Shown here: piece after piece, positions 7,700-14,412 of the stretch
Layout of the letters: each line of letters begins with the position of its first letter
Numbering within the stretch: the first letter of the stretch is position 1
From: an uncultured Acetobacteraceae bacterium
Lineage (GTDB): Bacteria; Pseudomonadota; Alphaproteobacteria; Acetobacterales; Acetobacteraceae
NCBI GenBank assembly: GCA_937930165.1
Contig: CALGVL010000102.1
Span: 1 to 14,786, forward strand
Direction: 5' to 3'
Length of the DNA: 14,786 bases
Made by a program: the position numbers and the translations under genes
Notes under the pieces: model-generated
Told to the model about the DNA's origin: nothing
Database searches by the model: none
The model's input: the letters and a program-made list of their open reading frames with translations, nothing else

Positions 7700-9226
7700 A
7701 TGCCGCGCACCTACCTGACGACGCCGATCTATTACGTGAACGACCGGCCGCATATCGGCCACGCCTATACGTCGCTGGCCGCCGATGTGCTGGCCCGGTG
7801 GAAGCGGCTGGATGGGCATGAGGTCTTCTTCCTGACCGGCACCGACGAGCACGGCCAGAAGGTGGAGAAGGCGGCGCAGGATGCGGGCATGGACCCGCAG
7901 GGCTTCACCGACCAGGTGAGCCAGCATTTCCGCGATCTCGCTGCACGGATGAATTTCTCCAACGACGCCTTCATCCGTACCACGGAGCCGCGGCACAAGG
8001 CGGCCTGTGCGGCGCTGTGGGAGGAACTGGTCCGGCGCGGCGAGATCTATCTCGGCCATTACGAGGGCTGGTATGCGGTGCGCGACGAGGCCTTCTACGG
8101 TCCGGACGAGCTGACCGAGCGGGACGGCAGGAAATACGCGCCAAGCGGTGCGCCGGTGGAGTGGGTGAGGGAGCCTTCCTACTTCTTTCGCCTCTCCGCC
8201 TGGCAGGACCGGCTGCTGCGCTTCTATGACGAGAACCCGGATTTCATCGGCCCGGCGACCCGGCGGAACGAGGTCATCAGCTTCGTGAAGGCCGGCCTGC
8301 AGGATCTGTCCATCAGCCGGACCAGCTTCCGCTGGGGCGTGCCGGTGCCAGGCGATCCGGACCACGTCATGTATGTCTGGCTGGATGCGCTGACCAACTA
8401 CATCACTGCGCTCGGCTATCCGGACACCGGTTCCGAGATGTGGAAGTTCTGGCCGGCGGATGTGCATTTCGTCGGCAAGGACATCCTGCGCTTCCACGCC
8501 ATCTATTGGCCGGCCTTCCTGATGGCGGCCGGGATCGCGCCGCCGCGCCGGGTCTTTGCCCATGGCTGGTGGACCAATGAAGGGCAGAAGATCTCGAAAT
8601 CCCTGGGCAATGTCATCGACCCGCTGAAGCTGATCGAGGAATTCGGCCTGGATCCGGTGCGCTTTTTCCTGCTGCGGGAGGTGCCCTTCGGCAATGACGG
8701 CGACTTTTCCCGCCGGGCGCTGATCTCCCGCCTGAACAACGAATTGGCGAATGATCTGGGGAACCTGGCACAGCGGACGCTGTCCCTGATCCAACGGAAT
8801 TGCGAGGGGAAGCTGCCCGGGCTGGTCGCCCCGGCCGCCGAGGACGCGCCGTTGATGGGGCCGCTGGAAAGCCTAGTGGGCAGCGTGGGGGCCTTCCTTG
8901 ATCGCCAGGAATACCACCACGCGCTGGAGGAGATCTGGCGGCAGGTCCGCGGCGCCAATCTCTACATCACGCAGCAGCAGCCCTGGGCGCTGAAGAAAAC
9001 CGACCCGGCGCGGATGGCGGCGGTGCTGCGACACCTGCATACGGCGCTCCGTGCCTATGCGACCGTCCTGCAACCCTTCATGCCGGACACCATGGCGAAG
9101 ATGCTGGACCAGCTCGGCGTGCCGCAGGAGGCGAGGGGGCTCAGTGCCCTGGCCACCCCGCTGCCGGACGGCACCCCGCTGCCACCGCCGGCGCCGCTCT
9201 TCCGCAAGATCGAGGAGACGGCCTGA
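7700..9226 (+). CDS. metG: methionyl-tRNA synthetase, short zinc-less form
   Basis: 508 aa. It charges tRNA-Met, including initiator tRNA, in the cytoplasm. The class I signatures are HIGH at 18-21 (DRPHIGHAY) and KISKS at 297-301. The connective-peptide region (about 115-165, YEGWYAVRDEAFY...) lacks the paired CxxC motifs of the E. coli-type enzyme, and the protein ends shortly after the anticodon-binding helical domain without a C-terminal EMAP/Arc1p-like tRNA-binding domain, as in many alphaproteobacteria. The ATG at 7700 is preceded by GAAGAG (7687-7692) at 7 nt; a GTG at 7685 would add five residues. It lies 37 bp after holB and 4 bp before tatD. Confidence 0.95.
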   Translation: MPRTYLTTPIYYVNDRPHIGHAYTSLAADVLARWKRLDGHEVFFLTGTDEHGQKVEKAAQDAGMDPQGFTDQVSQHFRDLAARMNFSNDAFIRTTEPRHKAACAALWEELVRRGEIYLGHYEGWYAVRDEAFYGPDELTERDGRKYAPSGAPVEWVREPSYFFRLSAWQDRLLRFYDENPDFIGPATRRNEVISFVKAGLQDLSISRTSFRWGVPVPGDPDHVMYVWLDALTNYITALGYPDTGSEMWKFWPADVHFVGKDILRFHAIYWPAFLMAAGIAPPRRVFAHGWWTNEGQKISKSLGNVIDPLKLIEEFGLDPVRFFLLREVPFGNDGDFSRRALISRLNNELANDLGNLAQRTLSLIQRNCEGKLPGLVAPAAEDAPLMGPLESLVGSVGAFLDRQEYHHALEEIWRQVRGANLYITQQQPWALKKTDPARMAAVLRHLHTALRAYATVLQPFMPDTMAKMLDQLGVPQEARGLSALATPLPDGTPLPPPAPLFRKIEETA

Positions 9227-9230
9227 GCTC

Positions 9231-10004
9231 ATGCTGGTCGATAGCCATTGCCACCTCGACTACTTCGTCGAGGCGGAAATCGAGGACATTGTTGCCCGGG
9301 CGCGGGAAGCCGGGGTCGGCCGCATGGTCACGATCGGGGTCCGGGTTTCCCAGGCCGCGGCCGTCAAGTCGATATCGGAACGATTTCCGGATGTCTGGGG
9401 GATGGTTGGCGTCCATCCGCACAACGCCGGGGAACAGCCGATGCCATCCGTGGCGGAATTGGTGGCGCTGGCCGACCATCCGCGCATCATCGGCATTGGT
9501 GAGAGCGGCCTGGACTATTTCTATGACAAGGCGCCGCGCGACGTGCAGCAGGAAGGCTTCCGCCGGCACATCCGCGCCGCCCGTGCCGCCGGCCTGCCGC
9601 TGGCGATCCATGCCCGTCAGGCGGATGACGACATCCTGGCCATCCTGGAACAGGAACGGGAGGCTGGCGGCCCCTTCGACTTCCTGCTGCACTGCTTCTC
9701 CTCCGGCCGGGCGCTGGCGGAGAAGGCGGTCGCTATGGGGGGCTATGTCTCCTTCTCCGGCATCCTGACCTTTCCGAAATCGCCGGAGATCCGGGAGATC
9801 GCCCGCGATCTGCCGGAGGACCGGCTGCTGCTGGAGACGGACAGCCCCTATCTCGCCCCGGTGCCGCTGCGCGGCAAGCGCTGCGAGCCGGCCTATGTGG
9901 GTCATACCGCCAAGGTGCTGGCGGAGGTTCGCGGCCTGACCCAGGCGCAGATCGAGGAGATCACCACCGCGAATTTCTTCCGCCTGTTCCGCAAGGCCTC
10001 CTGA
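9231..10004 (+). CDS. tatD: TatD-family metal-dependent hydrolase/DNase
   Basis: 257 aa. TatD proteins are TIM-barrel amidohydrolase-superfamily enzymes; characterised members are metal-dependent DNases, with a proposed role in DNA repair or turnover. Metal ligands seen: H6 and H8 (DSHCHLD), E91 (GIGESGLDYF), H127 (AIHARQADDD), H154 (LLHCFSSG) and D204 (LETDSPYLAP). The start follows the metG stop by 4 nt; GAGGAG inside the metG end (9212-9217) is a distant ribosome site, so coupling is probable. The physiological substrate cannot be told from sequence. Confidence 0.93.
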   Translation: MLVDSHCHLDYFVEAEIEDIVARAREAGVGRMVTIGVRVSQAAAVKSISERFPDVWGMVGVHPHNAGEQPMPSVAELVALADHPRIIGIGESGLDYFYDKAPRDVQQEGFRRHIRAARAAGLPLAIHARQADDDILAILEQEREAGGPFDFLLHCFSSGRALAEKAVAMGGYVSFSGILTFPKSPEIREIARDLPEDRLLLETDSPYLAPVPLRGKRCEPAYVGHTAKVLAEVRGLTQAQIEEITTANFFRLFRKAS

Positions 10005-10016
10005 GAGCCTGAGCGA

Positions 10017-10814
10017 ATGCTGCGGGTGACTATTCTCGGCTGCGGCGGCTCGGGCGGCGTGCCGCTGCTTGGCGGGCCGGGTGAGGGCGGCGAGTGGGGC
10101 GATTGCGATCCCAGCGAGCCGCGGAACCGTCGCACCCGGACCTCCGCCCTGGTGGAGGGTCCGGGTGGCGGGCGGCTGCTGATCGATGCTGGACCGGACC
10201 TCCGGGCACAGCTTCTCGCCGTGGGGGTCGCCCGGCTGGATGCCGTGCTGTTCACCCATGCCCATGCGGACCACATCCTGGGCATTGACGACCTGCGGCA
10301 GGTCAACCGGATCACCGGCAAGGTGCTGGACGCCTATGGCACCCGGACCACGCTGAGCAAGCTGGACGACCGCTTCGACTACGCCTTCATGGGCGCGACG
10401 CCGCCCTTCTTCTTCCGCCCGGCGCTGGAGCCCCGGCGGGTGGAGTATGGCGAGTGCTTCGAGGCCGCAGGGATGCAGGTGCAGGTGTTCCGGCAAGACC
10501 ACGGCGTCATGGATACATTAGGTGTACGGATCGGGGACTTCGCCTATTCGACGGATGTGGTGATGCTGCCCGAGGAAAGCCTGCCGCTGCTGGAGGGGCT
10601 GGATACCTGGGTTGTCGGCTGCTTCCAGCTCCGGCCGCACAAGGTCCACGCCAATCTCGACCAGGTGCTGGACTGGGTGGCCCGCCTGAAGCCGCGGCGG
10701 ACGGTGCTGACGCATATGAGCACTGCCATGGATTACCGCAGCCTGCTGCGGACCCTGCCGCCAGGGATTGAGCCCGGCTTCGACGGCATGGTGCTTGAGG
10801 TGCCCGGGGCCTGA
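10017..10814 (+). CDS. metallo-beta-lactamase-fold hydrolase, PhnP-like
   Basis: 265 aa. The metal motif HxHxDH is intact (H81-A-H83-A-D85-H86 in FTHAHADHILGID), with the earlier LLIDAGPDLR strand, the DH of RQDHGVMDT, D in YSTDV and the late H in VLTHMSTAMDY completing a two-metal site. The N-terminal ILGCGGSGGVP is shared with PhnP/RNase Z-like phosphodiesterases. No phn genes are nearby, so a phosphonate role is not supported; linkage to tatD suggests a nucleotide or nucleic-acid phosphodiester substrate (inference). It is the last gene of the run begun by mltB, 12 bp after tatD. No clear terminator is visible after it. Confidence 0.85.
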   Translation: MLRVTILGCGGSGGVPLLGGPGEGGEWGDCDPSEPRNRRTRTSALVEGPGGGRLLIDAGPDLRAQLLAVGVARLDAVLFTHAHADHILGIDDLRQVNRITGKVLDAYGTRTTLSKLDDRFDYAFMGATPPFFFRPALEPRRVEYGECFEAAGMQVQVFRQDHGVMDTLGVRIGDFAYSTDVVMLPEESLPLLEGLDTWVVGCFQLRPHKVHANLDQVLDWVARLKPRRTVLTHMSTAMDYRSLLRTLPPGIEPGFDGMVLEVPGA

Positions 10815-10863
10815 GGGCGGCTCAACGACCGCCGCGCGGCGCCCAGGCCACCAATCCCCACGA

Positions 10864-10934
10864 CTATCCACAGCCTATCCACAGGTGTTTATTTTCCATA
10901 ATCTTTCTTATGCGGCAAATGCGGATGGGGATAA
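10864..10934 (+). promoter_or_regulatory. cluster of DnaA-box-like 9-mers with AT-rich DNA upstream of mazG
   Basis: CTATCCACA occurs twice, at 10864-10872 and 10875-10883, 11 bp apart start to start (about one helical turn) in the same orientation; each matches TTATCCACA at 8 of 9 positions. TTTTCCATA (10892-10900) and TTATCCCCA on the minus strand (10934-10926) also match the relaxed consensus TTWTNCACA at 8 of 9. The stretch 10886-10920 is about 29% GC by hand count, in contrast to the GC-rich genes around it. It could be DnaA control of mazG, a titration site or part of an origin. Gene direction does not favour an origin. Confidence 0.45.
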
Positions 10935-11032
10935 AAGCCGGGGCAACTTGCGGATGAATATTCCCTGCCCCGGCTCCCCTTGCCGAAGCTGCGCGTCTCT
11001 GCTGATGGGCGCCACCGGGAATGGAGGCATGG

Positions 11033-11848
11033 ATGAGCGACAAGCCGAAGCCGGAGGCCGCCCTGGGGCGACTCCTTGCCATCATGGCCAGGCTGCGGGA
11101 TCCGGTGAGCGGCTGTCCCTGGGACCAGGTGCAGGACTTCACCTCGATCGCGCCCTATACGATCGAGGAAGCCTATGAGGTGGCCGATGCCATCCGCCGC
11201 GGCCCCGATTTCAACGCCCTATTGGATGAGCTGGGCGATCTGCTGTTCCAGGTCGTCTATCACGCCCAGATGGCCCAGGAGTCCGGCCATTTCGGCTTTG
11301 CCGAGGTGGCCGAGGCGATCAGTACCAAGATGCTCCGCCGCCACCCCCATGTCTTCGGCGAGGCCGCGGCGCGGGACGCCGCGGCCCAGACTCATGCCTG
11401 GGAGACCCAGAAGGCCGAGGAACGCGCCGCTCGGGCCGAAACCGGCACCCTGGCCGGGGTGCCGCAAAACCTCCCTGCCCTGATCCGCGCCGCCAAGCTG
11501 ACCCGCCGTGCCGCCCGGGTAGGCTTCGACTGGCCGGATGCCGCCGCCGTGCTGGACAAGCTAGAGGAGGAAGCGGCCGAGCTCCGGGCCGAGCTTCCGG
11601 GCGCTGACCGGGCACGGCTGCAGGACGAGGTCGGCGACCTGCTCTTCGTGCTGGCCAATCTGGCCCGCAAGCTCGACCTGGACCCTGAGGAATGTCTGCG
11701 CGGCGCGAATGCAAAATTTGAGCGCCGCTTCAATGAGGTGGAGCAGCGCCTCGCGACCCGTGGCCTGGCCCCCGGCGATGCGGGGCTGGAGCTGATGGAA
11801 GCCGAGTGGCAGGCGGTGAAGGCCACGGAGGGCCGGGGCAAATCCTGA
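11033..11848 (+). CDS. mazG: nucleoside triphosphate pyrophosphohydrolase MazG
   Basis: 271 aa. MazG hydrolyses (d)NTPs to NMP plus pyrophosphate and is linked to removal of aberrant nucleotides and to stringent-response control. The N-terminal all-alpha NTP-PPase domain shows CPWD (28-31), the metal motif EEAYE (45-49) and DELGD (65-69), then RRHPHVFG. A second, related repeat follows with LEEEAAEL and DEVGDLLFVLANLARK, the two-domain layout of E. coli MazG. The ATG at 11033 is preferred because GGAGG (11023-11027) precedes it by 5 nt; an in-frame ATG at 11021 would add four residues. It is separated from the upstream run by about 218 bp of AT-rich leader, so it probably has its own promoter. 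Confidence 0.93.
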   Translation: MSDKPKPEAALGRLLAIMARLRDPVSGCPWDQVQDFTSIAPYTIEEAYEVADAIRRGPDFNALLDELGDLLFQVVYHAQMAQESGHFGFAEVAEAISTKMLRRHPHVFGEAAARDAAAQTHAWETQKAEERAARAETGTLAGVPQNLPALIRAAKLTRRAARVGFDWPDAAAVLDKLEEEAAELRAELPGADRARLQDEVGDLLFVLANLARKLDLDPEECLRGANAKFERRFNEVEQRLATRGLAPGDAGLELMEAEWQAVKATEGRGKS

Positions 11849-11897
11849 GGCGCAAAGGCATCTTCGCTCTCTGGTTAAGAGACTTTCATCCACTTAT

Positions 11898-11911
11898 GTA
11901 AACATTTTTAC
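11898..11911. repeat. short inverted repeat GTAAA-N4-TTTAC
   Basis: GTAAA (11898-11902) and TTTAC (11907-11911) are inverted around CATT. It lies 50 bp after the mazG stop in AT-rich DNA. A protein-binding site is possible, but five-base arms can arise by chance here. Confidence 0.3.
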
Positions 11912-11923
11912 AACTTCGGGCCG

Positions 11924-11945
11924 ACTGAAACGCCATAGTTTCGGT
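11924..11945 (+). terminator. possible terminator hairpin after mazG
   Basis: ACTGAAAC (11924-11931) pairs with GTTTCGGT (11938-11945), 8 bp including one G-U, around a GCCATA loop, followed by GTTAAATTTTG. The stem is moderate and the T-tract interrupted, so termination of mazG transcripts here, 76 bp after its stop, is plausible but not certain. Confidence 0.35.
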
Positions 11946-11966
11946 GTTAAATTTTGACCTTGGTCG

Positions 11967-11985
11967 TTTGTGAAAATTTCACAAA
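11967..11985. promoter_or_regulatory. perfect 19-nt inverted repeat, operator-like
   Basis: TTTGTGAAAATTTCACAAA has perfect 9-nt arms around a single central A. It contains TGTGA-N5-TCACA, one base shorter in the spacer than a CRP/FNR-type TGTGA-N6-TCACA site. A TTGACC hexamer (11954-11959) lies 7 bp upstream, so the repeat would cover the spacer and -10 region of a rightward promoter; no good -10 hexamer is visible. The binding protein is unknown. Confidence 0.4.
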
Positions 11986-12016
11986 TTCAGTGAAGATTTT
12001 GCTTTTCACGCTGCTG

Positions 12017-12157
12017 TGCCCCGCCAGGCGGTCTTGTGCGCAGACCAGATCGAGAACAAAGAGGGTTCATGGGCTCGCCAGGCAGGGCGAGGCCGCCAAG
12101 TCCCCTGCCCGGCGAACTGAACCTGCGCCCTCGCGGTGCCCGGCTGTGCGCGGGGCA
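12017..12157. ncRNA. candidate structured RNA of about 140 nt (unclassified)
   Basis: TGCCCCGC (12017-12024) pairs with GCGGGGCA (12150-12157) as a closing stem. Inside are a perfect hairpin GGTCT/AGACC (12030-12034 with 12042-12046) and a long arm: GGTTCA/TGAACC (12064-12069 with 12118-12123), CGCC/GGCG (12076-12079 with 12111-12114) and GGCAGGG/CCCTGCC (12081-12087 with 12103-12109). A small CCCG/CGGG hairpin (12139-12142 with 12151-12154) competes with the closing stem. Strand is undetermined; an AT-rich region with TTGACC lies upstream on the plus strand. GC-rich DNA pairs readily, so conservation evidence is needed. I could not match it to 6S, SRP, RNase P or tmRNA. Confidence 0.3.
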
Positions 12158-12204
12158 GTGCCTTGGAAATGAACGCAATGACGGCCAAGCCTGAATCGGC
12201 TCAA

Positions 12205-12216
12205 CCCGTTAGCGGG
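12205..12216 (-). terminator. weak hairpin after the monophosphatase gene
   Basis: On the minus strand CCCG-CTAA-CGGG lies about 10 nt after the stop codon at 12226 and is followed by TTGAG. A 4-bp stem without a T-run is a poor intrinsic terminator; it is noted because it is the only candidate at the 3' end of the hfq-hflX-monophosphatase operon. Confidence 0.2.
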
Positions 12217-12225
12217 CGTGACGGC

Positions 12226-13059
12226 TCAGTCGCCGAGCAGCGTTTCCCATGCCGCTTGCCAGCTTGCCTTGTCCGGCGCACAGATCAGGCCACCGGTATG
12301 CAGCAGCGGCGAATAGGCGCTGCCGTCGAAACGGGCCGAATAACCCCCGGCCTCCCGGTGCAGCAGCCAGCCCGGTGCGTGATCCCAGGGCATGAGACGG
12401 TTGTAGAGCTGCAGATGCAGATGACCCCCAGCCGCCAGCCGGTACTCATGCGCGGCGCAGCGATACCCAACCACTGCCGCCAGGCGCGGCAGGCGAGACG
12501 CCACGCGGCTGCGCAATGGCTCCGCCAGCCAGGACCAGGAGATCGAGCCGAGCATCCGCCCGACCGGCACAGGCGCTGCCACCCGAAGATCGGCGCGCTG
12601 GCCGGAGCCGCCCTCAATCCACGCCCCCTCGCCCCGCAACGCCATGGCTGTGTCGTCGCCCATCGGATCATGGATCCAGCCGGCCACGACCTCGCCGCGC
12701 ACCACCGCCGCCGCCATGCAGCCGAAGAGCGGGAGGCCGGCGGCGAAATTCGCAGTGCCGTCCACCGGATCGACCACGAAGGCCAGCTCGGCCCCGGCCA
12801 GCCGGCCGAGCAGCCCGGGATCGGCCGCGGCCGCCTCCTCGCCCACCACCAGGCAGCCCGGGAAGCGGGCGGCGAGGCCGGCGGAGATCACCTTCTCCGC
12901 CGCCTCATCGGCATCCGTCACCAGGTCCAGCGGTCCGCTCTTGGTGCGCACGCCGCCTTCCGCCAGCCGCCGGAAGCGCGGCAGGATCTCCGCCCGCGCT
13001 GCCTGGCGCAGTAGCGCGGCCACATCCGCGGCGACGCGATGATCGAAGCGCGGGATCAC
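12226..13059 (-). CDS. inositol monophosphatase family (SuhB/CysQ/HisN-like) phosphatase
   Basis: 277 aa. The family are Mg2+-dependent, Li+-sensitive phosphomonoesterases. Motifs seen: DLVTDAD (45-51), the metal Glu pair in VGEE (72-75), DPVDGTANFAAG (97-108, the metal-binding DPxDGT) and WDHAPG (225-230, D226 as the third-metal ligand in WDxAxG). The substrate could be inositol phosphate, histidinol phosphate or 3'-phosphoadenosine phosphate; sequence alone does not decide it. The start is a GTG at 13059-13057 that overlaps the hflX stop by 4 nt (GTGA), so translation is probably coupled and it is the third gene of the hfq-hflX operon. Confidence 0.88.
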   Translation of the reverse strand: MIPRFDHRVAADVAALLRQAARAEILPRFRRLAEGGVRTKSGPLDLVTDADEAAEKVISAGLAARFPGCLVVGEEAAAADPGLLGRLAGAELAFVVDPVDGTANFAAGLPLFGCMAAAVVRGEVVAGWIHDPMGDDTAMALRGEGAWIEGGSGQRADLRVAAPVPVGRMLGSISWSWLAEPLRSRVASRLPRLAAVVGYRCAAHEYRLAAGGHLHLQLYNRLMPWDHAPGWLLHREAGGYSARFDGSAYSPLLHTGGLICAPDKASWQAAWETLLGD

Positions 13060-14405
13060 GCCGAGGGCTGCTCGAACCGCGCCCGGTCGGCCGGGGAGAG
13101 GCGGACCGTGACGCGCACAGCGCCCTCCCCGTCGCTCCGTGCGATCACCTCGCCATGGCGGTAGAGCCAGGCGAGCCGCGCGCCATCCGTGACCGGGATG
13201 GCATATTCCACCGTCTCCAGCCCGGCCGAGAGGCGGGCATCCAGCGCCTCCCGCAGTTCCGGAAGCCCCTCCCCGGTCAGGGCCGAGACGGCGATGGCGC
13301 CGCAGGCGGCATCCGTCGCGGCCCCCGGCACCTGGCCGATACCGCCCAGCAGATCCGCCTTGTTCAGCACCTCCAGGACCCGCTTCTCCCAGCCGGGATC
13401 CAGCGCGGCATTGGGGCCGCTGGCCATCTCGTGCAGCACGCGCAGCACATCGGCCCGCTGCGCCGCGCTGTCGGGATGCGCCACGTCGCGGACATGCAGG
13501 ATGATGTCGGCGGAGGCCACCTCCTCCAGCGTCGCTCGGAAGGCCGCGACCAGTTGGGTCGGCAGGTCGGAGATGAAGCCCACCGTGTCGGACAGGATCG
13601 CGGTGCGGCCGGAGGGCAGCCGGATCGCCCGCATGGTCGGGTCCAGCGTGGCGAAGAGCTGGTCCTGCGCATAGACGCCGGCGCCGGTCAGGGCGTTGAA
13701 CAGGGTGGACTTGCCGGCATTGGTGTAGCCGACCAGGGCGATGACCGGATAGGGCACCCGCTCCCGCGCCCGGCGGTGCAGGCCGCGGGTCCGCCGCACC
13801 TGTTCCAGTTCGCGCTTCAGCTTGGTGATGCGCTCGCCGATCAAGCGGCGGTCGATCTCGATCTGCGACTCACCGGGGCCGCCCAGGAAGCCGAAGCCGC
13901 CGCGCTGACGTTCCAGGTGGGTCCAGGACCGCACCAGCCGGGTGCGCTGGTATTCCAGATGCGCCAGCTCGACCTGCATGGCGCCCTCGCGGGTGCGGGC
14001 GCGCTCGCCGAAGATTTCCAGGATCAGGCCGGTGCGGTCGATAACCTTGCAGCCCCAGGCACGTTCCAGATTGCGCTGCTGCACCGGCGTCAGCGCCGCA
14101 TCCACGACCACGACGGTTACATGTTGCGCGGCGACGGCCTGCTTGACCATGGCCACCTGGCCCTCGCCCAGCAGGGTGCTGGGCCGGCGCTCCCGCAGCG
14201 GGTGGATGGCGGTATGGACAATGGTGACGCCAATGCTGGCGGCGAGGCCCACCGCCTCGGCCAACCGGGCCTCCGCCGCGCGTGGCGCGGCCTCAGCGGG
14301 CGCGCCGACAACGGGCCGCGTCGGCCGCTCATAGGGCAGGATCACGGCGGCCCGGGTCGGGCCAGGGTCGGTGCCGTCGCCGCGATCATTCGCTGGCGAC
14401 GGCAT
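13056..14405 (-). CDS. hflX: GTPase HflX (ribosome-associated)
   Basis: 449 aa. HflX binds the 50S subunit and rescues or splits stalled and hibernating ribosomes, notably after heat stress. The N-terminal HflX domain (about 18-215) includes the glycine-rich GGPGESQIEIDRR segment (175-187) and a helical linker; the GTPase domain follows with G1 GYTNAGKS (226-233), the TLDPT switch I region (253-257), G3 DTVG (273-276), G4 NKAD (348-351) and G5 SAL (374-376). Residues after about 400 form a short C-terminal domain. The ATG lies 7 nt after the hfq stop with no obvious Shine-Dalgarno. The hfq-hflX pairing is widely conserved in proteobacteria and supports the call. Confidence 0.95.
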   Translation of the reverse strand: MPSPANDRGDGTDPGPTRAAVILPYERPTRPVVGAPAEAAPRAAEARLAEAVGLAASIGVTIVHTAIHPLRERRPSTLLGEGQVAMVKQAVAAQHVTVVVVDAALTPVQQRNLERAWGCKVIDRTGLILEIFGERARTREGAMQVELAHLEYQRTRLVRSWTHLERQRGGFGFLGGPGESQIEIDRRLIGERITKLKRELEQVRRTRGLHRRARERVPYPVIALVGYTNAGKSTLFNALTGAGVYAQDQLFATLDPTMRAIRLPSGRTAILSDTVGFISDLPTQLVAAFRATLEEVASADIILHVRDVAHPDSAAQRADVLRVLHEMASGPNAALDPGWEKRVLEVLNKADLLGGIGQVPGAATDAACGAIAVSALTGEGLPELREALDARLSAGLETVEYAIPVTDGARLAWLYRHGEVIARSDGEGAVRVTVRLSPADRARFEQPSA

Positions 14406-14412
14406 GCTAGGT

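Larger units (their letters stand above)
11849..12225. other. 377-bp gene-free convergent intergenic region
   Basis: Between the ends of mazG (+) and the monophosphatase gene (-). The left half (about 11865-12010) is AT-rich, around 30% GC over 11946-12006 by hand count, and contains two inverted repeats and a stem-loop. The right half (about 12011-12160) is GC-rich and highly self-complementary. The last part (12160-12225) shows only a weak 4-bp hairpin. I find no credible protein-coding frame, tRNA, or known riboswitch in it. Confidence 0.7.

Noticed and set aside
10017..10814. Naming the MBL hydrolase phnP and inferring phosphonate use
   Set aside because: The fold motifs fit a broad phosphodiesterase group and no phn genes are in the window.
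11925..11952. dif-like chromosome dimer resolution site, considered because genes converge here
   Set aside because: Only the final TGTTAAAT matches the usual XerD half; the XerC half and centre do not fit.
11865..12010. CtrA-type TTAA-N7-TTAA sites in the AT-rich region
   Set aside because: TTAA occurs, but not in the required paired spacing.
12017..12157. 6S, SRP, RNase P or tmRNA gene
   Set aside because: No conserved core motifs of these RNAs were found and the usual neighbours of 6S RNA are absent; left as an unclassified candidate.
11849..12225. tRNA gene in the intergenic region (GGTTCA near 12064)
   Set aside because: No T-loop consensus, acceptor stem or anticodon arm can be folded; GGTTCA instead pairs with TGAACC at 12118 in a long hairpin.
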